From positions 1-53,263 of the IMG/VR virus record IMGVR_UViG_3300036852_000419: DNA of 53,263 nt. One strand, given 5' to 3'. The notes beneath the pieces are model-generated. The model was not told where the DNA came from. It saw only the letters and a program-made list of their open reading frames with translations, and did no database searches. This document shows, piece after piece, positions 1 through 6,219 of this stretch (position 1 is its first letter; each line of letters opens with the position of its first letter). The translations under genes and the position numbers were made by a program. Origin of the DNA: a virus.

Positions 1-127
1 AACTGAACGCGCGTGCAAACCGCGCGGGATTTTGCGCAATGACGCGCTTGCAACGTGTATCTCGTCTGACTCAGATACCAAAGCTAATTGCGCGTGGTGT
101 CCTAACAGAGCTTCACGCCATCGCTTT
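1..127. repeat. Left copy of 127-bp end-to-end duplication
   Basis: These 127 bases are identical to 53137..53263. Exact identity, the round k-mer-like length and a reading frame that continues across the join indicate the overlap left when a circular sequence is written linearly. A genuine short terminal repeat is possible but less likely. Confidence 0.95.
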
Positions 128-165
128 TCCTCGGACTGATAATCGTGAACATTGAGCGCGCTCAT
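1..165 (-). CDS. Hypothetical protein, N-terminal part of a gene crossing the sequence join
   Basis: A minus-strand ATG at 163-165 begins MSALNVHDYQSEEKRW and stays open to base 1. It continues in the same frame from 53136 down to a TAA at 52951, giving 116 residues in the circular unit. The start overlaps the stop of the preceding 58-residue gene as ATGA, so the two are probably coupled. No domain is recognised. The peptide is rich in charged residues and ends with a Trp/Arg/Tyr-rich stretch. It is the last gene of the small minus-strand early-type cluster and runs towards the origin-like region. Confidence 0.7.
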   Translation of the reverse strand, partial: MSALNVHDYQSEEKRWREALLGHHAQLALVSESDEIHVASASLRKIPRGLHARSV

Positions 166-338
166 ATCGCGAATCCTTTCACTTTCCCTTGCACGCTACG
201 CAATGTCTCATGTTCAGAACGCTTCAGATGCGCGAGACGAATCTTGTGCGCGCGCTTGGCGTCAATGTGAGAACATGAGTAGGTTGACATGCGAAAAGCC
301 GCATGAACATTAGGTGAAACTGCGTTTTGATTTGTCAT
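162..338 (-). CDS. Small basic hypothetical protein (58 aa)
   Basis: The ATG at 336-338 opens a 58-residue frame ending in a TGA that overlaps the next start (ATGA at 162-165). It lies 12 bases after the stop of the 123-residue gene. The product is basic, with a Lys/Arg/His-rich middle (DAKRAHKIRLAHLKR), which could suit nucleic-acid or host-protein binding. No family is recognised. Tight packing in a three-gene minus-strand cluster is the main support. Confidence 0.55.
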   Translation of the reverse strand: MTNQNAVSPNVHAAFRMSTYSCSHIDAKRAHKIRLAHLKRSEHETLRSVQGKVKGFAI

Positions 339-350
339 AGTGCGAACAGA

Positions 351-722
351 TTAGCTCTGCACACTCGCGTTGTCAAGCGGTTTCTGTTCTTCACTCGCGA
401 CAAGCTCAATCACGCTTGGTTGTGCTTTGGCGGAGCGCTCGTTGTCAGACTCATCGCGACGCTTGCCTGGTCCTGGAAACCCTAGCAATTGCCTGCGCAT
501 CTCACTAAGCTCGCGATATTCCTTGCTCAGTGCCAAGCGCAATCCAGGATCCTGAGTCTTGATAGCATCGCGCCAAAAGCTCATTGCGAGCTTTCGAATT
601 CGCGGCAAAACCTCTTTGTGATAAGTCGCTTTGTGCCAAGCGTAGCTTGTGGCGGAACGTGATTGTGAGCGGAGCAAGGACTTAGATGATAATCTGCCGT
701 CCGCTATGTCGAGAGTTGGCAT
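351..722 (-). CDS. Hypothetical basic protein (123 aa)
   Basis: First gene of the minus-strand cluster that crosses the join. It starts at an ATG 25 bases downstream of a plausible -10 element on the same strand. The middle (about residues 35-85) is predicted to be helical and basic, with WHKATYHKEVLPRIRKLAMSF followed by a second charged helix; the tail is polar. No known domain is seen. Position beside the origin-like region and divergence from the replication genes suggest an early function, but this is inference only. Confidence 0.6.
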   Translation of the reverse strand: MPTLDIADGRLSSKSLLRSQSRSATSYAWHKATYHKEVLPRIRKLAMSFWRDAIKTQDPGLRLALSKEYRELSEMRRQLLGFPGPGKRRDESDNERSAKAQPSVIELVASEEQKPLDNASVQS

Positions 723-746
723 ATCAATTCATCCGAATGTGAGGAT

Positions 747-776
747 AAGTTAAGCTCGCGAGATGAGTTGAGTCAA
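747..776 (-). promoter_or_regulatory. Candidate sigma70-type promoter for the minus-strand early cluster
   Basis: On the minus strand TTGACT (776-771) is followed after 18 bases by TAACTT (752-747), and the first gene starts at 722. It faces away from the plus-strand promoter at 1064, so 723-1100 is a divergent control region. Confidence 0.5.
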
Positions 777-789
777 GCCCCTGAAAGCG

Positions 790-818
790 AAAAAGCCCCA
801 AGCGGAGCGCGAGAGGCT
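790..818 (-). terminator. Intrinsic-terminator-like hairpin (minus strand)
   Basis: Read on the minus strand, AGCCTC (818-813) can pair with GGGGCT (799-794), with one G-U pair, and is followed by a run of T. The loop is long (13 bases), so strength is uncertain. Confidence 0.4.
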
Positions 819-929
819 GGCGAGATCTAACCTGATCTCGATTGAACCAAGTCCCGATGGGTGTTCAAACTGGTCTAAAGGCGGAGCGTAGTGGATATCA
901 ACGTAACGATAGGCTTTCATGTGATGGGT

Positions 930-969
930 GAGAAGAGAAACCCCGCTCCAGCGTGATGCCAGAACGGGG
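930..969 (-). terminator. Intrinsic-terminator-like hairpin (minus strand)
   Basis: On the minus strand, arms 969-958 and 952-941 form a 12-bp stem with three G-U pairs and a 5-base loop, followed by TTTCTCTTCTC. On the plus strand the same three positions become mismatches, so the minus-strand RNA is the folded product. No gene clearly feeds into it. Confidence 0.45.
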
Positions 970-1053
970 CGAGCAGCTATGACCTCTGCTTAAGCTTTGA
1001 CCGGGCGCAGCCAGTGTCAAGAAGGTAATGCGAGCCATGACGCGAAATATCTT

Positions 1054-1091
1054 CACAAACCGCTTGACAGGGGCGCGGGGAGTGATATGAT
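1054..1091 (+). promoter_or_regulatory. Strong sigma70-type promoter for the replication cluster
   Basis: TTGACA (1064-1069), a 16-base spacer and TATGAT (1086-1091) lie just upstream of the ATG at 1101. The -35 is embedded in CACAAACCGCTTGACA, which recurs with one change at 4055-4070, so this is a repeated phage promoter block. The very short distance from -10 to ATG implies a short or nearly leaderless transcript. Confidence 0.75.
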
Positions 1092-1100
1092 GACAGCACT

Positions 1101-1541
1101 ATGACAAAACTCATCCCTATTCCACTCCCAGAACTAGAACGCACAGCCAAGCGCTTTGAGCGCGAGATTACGCGATTGCTCAAGGCACTGAAGAAAGACA
1201 TTGGCGATGATTATCGGGCCAGCGATGATCCGGACGACAAGCTGCCTGGAATGCTGGTCACAGTCAGCACCGACAACGAATTGAGTGGCTGGAATTATCA
1301 GACCGGCGACAATAGCTATACGGGCGGTTGCTATGGGCAGTCACATTGGGCGGTGATTTATCTGTATCGCAAGAGCAATTGCGCTGATCTGGCGCACGAT
1401 GCAGTGGAGGAATTGCTTGACTTGGTTGCTAAATCGCACTCGCTGGCTGGATTTCGTGGCTGGGAAATGCGGACCGAGCGGAGGAGAGCTAAAACCCTCT
1501 TGACAGTCGCGCTCAAAGCGTGTAGAAAGGTTGGACTATGA
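1101..1541 (+). CDS. Hypothetical protein (146 aa), first gene of the replication cluster
   Basis: Begins just after a near-consensus promoter and ends in an ATGA overlap with the next gene. Residues 10-35 form a charged helix (LERTAKRFEREITRLLKALKK). The middle has a Gly/Tyr/Asn-rich stretch (about 60-80), and the C-terminus is helical and basic. There is no Shine-Dalgarno site, which fits a short-leader start. No family is recognised; as the first gene it may be a very early product. Confidence 0.65.
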   Translation: MTKLIPIPLPELERTAKRFEREITRLLKALKKDIGDDYRASDDPDDKLPGMLVTVSTDNELSGWNYQTGDNSYTGGCYGQSHWAVIYLYRKSNCADLAHDAVEELLDLVAKSHSLAGFRGWEMRTERRRAKTLLTVALKACRKVGL

Positions 1542-1876
1542 CACTCTACGAAGAACTTAAGATTGCAGGCACCCCGCCCACCGAGAGCGAGTGGGAAGCG
1601 ATCATTCGATACGCGGACCAGAGAGCCGAACATTTCAGCCATGACCAGTGTTGTGGTCGCGCCAGCATCCCGGCTGAAGGCGTGCTAGATCAGATTCTAA
1701 GGGGGTGTGAGAAGTGCGGACGAGTCTGGACTGAGGATCTCGCGAGTGCGCCTAAGCTTTCCACGCTTTTGATCAACGAAGCTTTCGCGCTCATGAGGCA
1801 GGCTGTGGACAGAGCGGCGCTGGAAGAACAGAGGACGAGGGATGAGTATTTTAGGGGTTTGCGCCGTGAAAGCTAA
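1538..1876 (+). CDS. Hypothetical protein with Cys/His cluster (112 aa)
   Basis: Coupled to the previous gene by ATGA. The centre contains HDQCCGR (about 35-41) and CEKCGRVW (about 57-64), together a plausible zinc site. The flanks are helical and charged. Many phages carry similar small zinc proteins in replication operons, but no named family can be assigned. Confidence 0.65.
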   Translation: MTLYEELKIAGTPPTESEWEAIIRYADQRAEHFSHDQCCGRASIPAEGVLDQILRGCEKCGRVWTEDLASAPKLSTLLINEAFALMRQAVDRAALEEQRTRDEYFRGLRRES

Positions 1877-1915
1877 GCTCAGTGAGCGCCAAGCGTGGCT
1901 GAAGATCGCGAGAGC

Positions 1916-2200
1916 ATGAACCCTATCCATCGTTGTCCAACGTGTCTGACCCCCCTGGTCTTCTTCGACTGCCAGGACAACGGCGTGCAGCTCTACTGCG
2001 GCTTCGGGCCGTGCGAGAGCGAGAGGGCGAACGCTGGGACTCGCGGAGTGACGCTAAGAGACGCTTTCGAGAGGCTGGAAGACGCGGTGCTGTGCGAGCT
2101 GGGGGAGCGCGATGAGCAGCGAGAGCGAGACAGAGCCAAGGAGGAAGAGAATTTTGAGTGGAAGCGGCGGGTGCGGGAGGGATCGAGGTATGCGACATGA
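1916..2200 (+). CDS. Lar-like zinc-ribbon protein (94 aa)
   Basis: The ATG at 1916 is preferred to a GTG at 1895 because the domain begins at once: CPTC near residue 7, then a second Cys pair (YCGFGPCES), then a helix (TLRDAFERLEDAVL). This layout resembles the small Lar-type zinc-ribbon proteins common in phages, whose founder relieves host restriction; that role is not shown here. The C-terminal half is very rich in Glu/Arg, as in a coiled coil. It overlaps the next small gene by ATGA. Confidence 0.55.
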   Translation: MNPIHRCPTCLTPLVFFDCQDNGVQLYCGFGPCESERANAGTRGVTLRDAFERLEDAVLCELGERDEQRERDRAKEEENFEWKRRVREGSRYAT

Positions 2201-2280
2201 ATACAGTCGAAGTCATTCAAGTGATTAAGACCACGCTTTCGAGGCGCGGTGGAGGGCGTAGCACAGAAACTGTGTGGTGA
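2197..2280 (+). CDS. Phage mini-protein (27 aa)
   Basis: ATG overlaps the previous stop as ATGA and encodes MNTVEVIQVIKTTLSRRGGG and seven more residues. Its helix followed by RRG.G resembles a family of very short phage proteins that often stand among early genes. Function is unknown. The copy is shorter than usual for that type, so it may be truncated. Confidence 0.5.
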   Translation: MNTVEVIQVIKTTLSRRGGGRSTETVW

Positions 2281-2316
2281 TGCGAAACAACTAACAACAG
2301 AAAGCGAGAAGAGAGA

Positions 2317-2592
2317 ATGATTACCAGAAAGCTAGTGCCCGCTACGACCAAGTTCGTGGCTGGCGATGGGAGCGAACATGACACGCTGGCGGCAGCACAG
2401 AGAGCGGATTTGATTGTGTTGCTGAGCATTGCCCAAAGCAAGCACATCGTGGACACACTGACCACGGGGCCGAAGAGCATCGTCAAAGCGCGCGCTGTCA
2501 ACGGAGGCAAGAAGCCCCGAAAGCCCCGCGTAGTGGCGGAGCAGTTTGCGCTGCCGGTGGCTGAGGCAGAGGCGCAGAGCAAGAGCGCGTAG
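2317..2592 (+). CDS. Hypothetical protein (91 aa)
   Basis: Purine-rich GAGAAGAGAGA precedes the ATG. Residues 1-55 look globular (VPATTKFVAGDGSEHDTL, then two helices), and the last third is a basic Lys/Arg/Pro and Ala/Glu tail (GGKKPRKPR). The tail may bind nucleic acid. No family is recognised. Confidence 0.65.
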   Translation: MITRKLVPATTKFVAGDGSEHDTLAAAQRADLIVLLSIAQSKHIVDTLTTGPKSIVKARAVNGGKKPRKPRVVAEQFALPVAEAEAQSKSA

Positions 2593-2598
2593 CACGCC

Positions 2599-2799
2599 AT
2601 GGCTATTCGTATAATAGATGTTCCGCTAAGCCCTAACGTGGTAAAGCAGACCGTGTGTCATAATTGCGGTGTGACACTTGAGTATGTACCTGCCGATACT
2701 CGTGAGGAAGTTCGACGGGATTACACGGGGGATGCAGATACGTTCAGAGTCTTAGATTGCCCGAAATGCAAGACCAAGCTCACTGTCGCGCGCTTATGA
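2599..2799 (+). CDS. Zinc-ribbon protein (66 aa)
   Basis: Two knuckles, CHNC (20-23) and CPKC (54-57), flank a short charged loop, a complete four-Cys zinc ribbon. Size and position suggest a small nucleic-acid or protein adaptor; the target is unknown. It overlaps the next gene by ATGA at 2796-2799. Confidence 0.7.
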   Translation: MAIRIIDVPLSPNVVKQTVCHNCGVTLEYVPADTREEVRRDYTGDADTFRVLDCPKCKTKLTVARL

Positions 2800-2996
2800 C
2801 CACCCCGCCTGACATGTCTCCTGAGGCTCCGCTGGTTGCGCTGGTGCGGGATCAGATTGTGAAAGGGAAAAGCCTATCGACTCTGGTTCACGAGGCTCGA
2901 CTCAGGAGAAAGCGTCGCGTGGTGGAAGAGCCCATCGAGAGCTTGAGCGAGGTGCTGGAGAGGGCGAAGAAGGTGAGAGAGGAGAATCCGGCGTGA
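2796..2996 (+). CDS. Hypothetical helical protein (66 aa)
   Basis: Starts at the ATG overlapping the previous stop and ends overlapping the nuclease start (GTGA at 2993-2996). The sequence is almost entirely helical, with basic RLRRKRRVVEE in the middle. No domain is recognised. Its placement between a zinc ribbon and the nuclease suggests co-translation. Confidence 0.65.
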   Translation: MTTPPDMSPEAPLVALVRDQIVKGKSLSTLVHEARLRRKRRVVEEPIESLSEVLERAKKVREENPA

Positions 2997-3991
2997 CACC
3001 ATTTACCGACATGAGCATGTGGCTGCCCAAAAGCGTGCGCGAGGAGGGTGTGTTTCGCTGTGATGCGACGACGCTGAGCGGGATTCTGAAGTGTATGCGC
3101 TACGAGGCAACGCGAACTTCGCTTTCCCGCGTGCCCTCTGGCTGGCAACGCAATCTGGGCTTCGGCGGCGCTCTGCACGCCGCGCTGGACGTGAGACAAA
3201 AGGCGATGATGCGGGGGGAGAAGGTGAGTCAGAGCGCGATGGACGCGGAGATTGAGAAAGCTTTTGCGGGCGCGGTGCTTCAAGATGACGAGTGGCTACA
3301 TTCGGGAAGATGTCGTGAGGCTGTCGGTCTTTACTGCCAGCAATATCCTAGCGAGGATTTTGAGATCATGGCGAGCGAGGTGAGTGCGGAGAAGGAGCTG
3401 GGAACTGTGCTCTATACCGAGACGTTGATGGGTATGGGCAAGGAGCATCGCGTCGAGAAAGAGTGCCGAGTCAAGTGGCAAGGCAAGGGCGACGGCATCT
3501 GGCGACGCGGGCGACACGGGCACTGTGCCGTGAAGGACACGAAATCGACCACGCAGCTCGGCGACCCTGAAATGAAGCGCAAAGAGTTCGAGATGGGGCA
3601 TCAGCTCAAGATGTATGATTGGCTCTTTAGCGACCGCGAGTGGGGCACGATTCGCGAGAATGTAGTGGATCTGGTGGTGCTCAGAGCGCCACTCGCGAAG
3701 GTGACAGCGAAGAGCCTCCCCAGGCATGAGTTCTATCGCTGGGTCATCAGCTACACTGACGAGCAGATCGAGGAAGCCAAGCGCGACGCGCTGAAGGTCA
3801 TTGGGCTCTGGCTCACTGCCTGTGCGCATCACAGCGAGCCGCCACCGATGACGGGAGCGCCGCTGGAGTGCACGTGGGGGAAGGGGTGCTGTTATCGTGA
3901 GGTGTGTGAGCAGCGGAGCGAGAAAGATCGCATGGCTTGGCTTAGCTCAGGTGCTTTTAGGGGCAACGATTTTAACCCCATGAATATGTGA
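2993..3991 (+). CDS. Cas4/RecB-like PD-(D/E)XK nuclease with Fe-S cysteines
   Basis: 332 residues from a GTG start coupled to the previous gene. The nuclease core shows GDG (Asp167) and DTK (Asp182, Lys184), the metal-binding pattern of PD-(D/E)XK enzymes. One Cys near the N-terminus (Cys34, in ILKCMRYE) and four near the C-terminus (Cys293, Cys299, Cys300, Cys305) match the split cluster that binds 4Fe-4S in Cas4 and AddB. This family cuts or resects DNA ends. With the nearby ATPase and DNA-binding protein it probably serves phage recombination or replication. No Cas1, Cas2 or CRISPR array is present. Confidence 0.82.
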   Translation: MTPFTDMSMWLPKSVREEGVFRCDATTLSGILKCMRYEATRTSLSRVPSGWQRNLGFGGALHAALDVRQKAMMRGEKVSQSAMDAEIEKAFAGAVLQDDEWLHSGRCREAVGLYCQQYPSEDFEIMASEVSAEKELGTVLYTETLMGMGKEHRVEKECRVKWQGKGDGIWRRGRHGHCAVKDTKSTTQLGDPEMKRKEFEMGHQLKMYDWLFSDREWGTIRENVVDLVVLRAPLAKVTAKSLPRHEFYRWVISYTDEQIEEAKRDALKVIGLWLTACAHHSEPPPMTGAPLECTWGKGCCYREVCEQRSEKDRMAWLSSGAFRGNDFNPMNM

Positions 3992-4054
3992 AGCTGAAAC
4001 CTTGTCTAGGGATCTTGGAGATAGCGTGGAATAAGCGTGAGTTTGAAATAGTTC

Positions 4055-4093
4055 CACAAACCTCTTGACACCCCGCCTCACTTCAACTAAAAG
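4055..4093 (+). promoter_or_regulatory. Second promoter of the replication cluster
   Basis: CACAAACCTCTTGACA (4055-4070) repeats the block at 1054-1069 with one change. A TAAAAG -10 lies 17 bases after TTGACA. It stands in the 120-base gap after the nuclease gene and would drive the ATPase, SSB-like and polymerase genes. Confidence 0.6.
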
Positions 4094-4114
4094 AGAAAGC
4101 GAAAGACGACGACT

Positions 4115-4210
4115 ATGACAACTCAAGACCAAGCTATGCCGAAAGTGCAAATGCGTCACTACGCTGCGAGACATAATGCCGACGCGATGCTGAAAGCGAG
4201 GGGGAAGTGA
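4115..4210 (+). CDS. Small basic protein (31 aa)
   Basis: An ATG about 20 bases after the promoter -10 region opens a 31-codon frame whose TGA overlaps the next GTG start (GTGA at 4207). The product is short, basic and Met-rich (VQMRHYAARHNADAMLKARGK). It may act mainly as a leader that couples translation. Confidence 0.5.
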   Translation: MTTQDQAMPKVQMRHYAARHNADAMLKARGK

Positions 4211-4392
4211 GCAAGCGTGTCGAATATCTCGTGACTTGTGCTGTGCAAACGAAGGGTCAACAGCAATGGACCGTGATGGCTACAAGTGAAGAGGAAGCCA
4301 AGTTGCGCGTTGAAGAAGGTGAGGGCGAAATAGCTGGAGAGGAATTTGATGTTCAGTCTTCCAAGGTAGTGAAAGTCGAGGTGAACTCATGA
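4207..4392 (+). CDS. Hypothetical acidic protein (61 aa)
   Basis: GTG start overlaps the preceding stop, and the ATGA overlap with the ATPase gene follows. The pattern of beta strand (VEYLVTCAVQ), turn, strand (WTVMATSEEEAK), helix and strand resembles a small alpha/beta fold. Function is unknown; strict coupling suggests stoichiometric expression with the ATPase. Confidence 0.65.
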   Translation: MSKRVEYLVTCAVQTKGQQQWTVMATSEEEAKLRVEEGEGEIAGEEFDVQSSKVVKVEVNS

Positions 4393-5210
4393 GCGACTTC
4401 CTCAACAGCATCATTCCCAGCGCACCCGTCGCTGCTAGTGTGACCGAGCCTCGCTCCCTGCTCATCTACAGCGATTTCAAGGTCGGGAAGAGTCAACTCG
4501 CGAGCGATCTCACGATGCGCGCCAAAGCGCTCTGGCTCGACTACGAGGACGGGAGCGAAGGGCTCCCAGGCGTCAAGATCAACGTGATCAAGCAAGTGAA
4601 CGAGATCAATGCCACGCGGCCAGAGAATAACAAGCTGAAGCGCATAGACTTTCTGCTTCAGCTCTGGCGTGAGCTTGCGGCTGAGACGCCTCCGCGCTTC
4701 GATGTGATCGTGCATGATAAGTTGGATAATCTTGAGGAGTGGGCGACCAAGTGGGCGACGGCATATTACAAAAGTACGGTCATTGGCCGTAACTGGACGG
4801 GCGATAATGTGCTCGAACTTCCTGAAGGGTCCGGCTACAGCTACTTGCGCGACAAGTTCTTAGAGCTATGGAACGCGCTCATGGCCGCTTCACCGCGCTC
4901 GATTCTGTTCACCAGCCTCCGCATGAAATACGTCGGCAAAGCTGACACGATGGTCGAGAGCAAGGATCTGGATCTGTGCGGAAAGGTGAGAAAGATCGCG
5001 GCGGGGTTCACAGACGCGCCGAGCTATATGTGGCGGGATGCACAGAGTGCGAACTGGCTGAGCTTCAAGACGAGCGAGAAAGGGACTTTCTGCGGGTGCA
5101 GGATTCCTTATCTGGAGGGGAGAGAGATCAAGATCAGCGAGAAGATGAGCGACGGGAAGGTGAAAGTGAACTGGCACGAGATTTATCCGAGCTTGTTTCC
5201 GAAGGCATAA
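4389..5210 (+). CDS. RecA/Sak4-like P-loop ATPase
   Basis: 273 residues with a Walker A loop YSDFKVGKS (27-35), a Walker B-like strand (DVIVHDKLD, about 102-110) and downstream strands typical of the RecA-like AAA_24/Sak4 group. That group promotes single-strand annealing or recombination in phages, normally with an SSB encoded beside it. An SSB-like gene does follow two genes later, and a Cas4-like nuclease lies upstream, so the three probably form a recombination set. Confidence 0.75.
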   Translation: MSDFLNSIIPSAPVAASVTEPRSLLIYSDFKVGKSQLASDLTMRAKALWLDYEDGSEGLPGVKINVIKQVNEINATRPENNKLKRIDFLLQLWRELAAETPPRFDVIVHDKLDNLEEWATKWATAYYKSTVIGRNWTGDNVLELPEGSGYSYLRDKFLELWNALMAASPRSILFTSLRMKYVGKADTMVESKDLDLCGKVRKIAAGFTDAPSYMWRDAQSANWLSFKTSEKGTFCGCRIPYLEGREIKISEKMSDGKVKVNWHEIYPSLFPKA

Positions 5211-5213
5211 GAC

Positions 5214-5459
5214 ATGAAACTTCACCTTAGAGCTAACGAGACCAACGCCAAGCACACACGGCTGACGCTGTTTGTGAACGGAGCTAACTGCGGTGAGCTT
5301 TGTCTGCTGAACGCTGAAGCGATCTGGCTGTGTCATATCCTGTCGAAGGGAACCGACGCGCTCTCGCCTGCTGGAAGGATTCCGATTGATTTTGTGTCGT
5401 CGGGACGATTTCCGGAGCCCGATGCGAATGAGATCGACGATTGTGTGAGAAAGCTGTGA
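5214..5459 (+). CDS. Hypothetical protein (81 aa)
   Basis: Starts three bases after the ATPase stop. Beta-rich N-terminus (MKLHLRANETNAKHTRLTLFVNG split over two strands) followed by a short helix and loop. Proteins of this type recur between recombination ATPase and SSB genes in phages. No biochemical role is known to me. Confidence 0.65.
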   Translation: MKLHLRANETNAKHTRLTLFVNGANCGELCLLNAEAIWLCHILSKGTDALSPAGRIPIDFVSSGRFPEPDANEIDDCVRKL

Positions 5460-5475
5460 ACAATTTTCAGATTCT

Positions 5476-6202
<727 letters not shown>

Positions 6203-6219
6203 AGGTGCGACTTTAGATC

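Larger units (their letters stand above)
723..1100. other. Divergent noncoding control region
   Basis: No convincing gene lies in these 378 bases. They hold a minus-strand promoter (771-747), a plus-strand promoter (1064-1091) and two hairpins that are best read on the minus strand (790-818 and 930-969). A 56-codon minus-strand frame (920-750) is open but unsupported. Two minus-strand terminators upstream of the minus promoter suggest insulation, or a small minus-strand RNA. Confidence 0.6.

Noticed and set aside
1-127. Biological direct terminal repeat
   Set aside because: Exactly 127 bases is typical of assembly overlap, and a gene crosses the join; cannot be excluded without read coverage.
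750-920. 56-codon minus-strand frame in the divergent region
   Set aside because: Open but crosses a terminator-like hairpin and a promoter, and the second half looks noncoding.
977-1201. 74-codon minus-strand frame
   Set aside because: It is antisense to the first replication gene and covers its promoter; the peptide is Ser/Arg-rich with no start signal.
2993-3991. CRISPR-associated Cas4 proper
   Set aside because: Motifs fit the wider RecB/Cas4 family, but no CRISPR components lie nearby; phage recombination nuclease is more likely.
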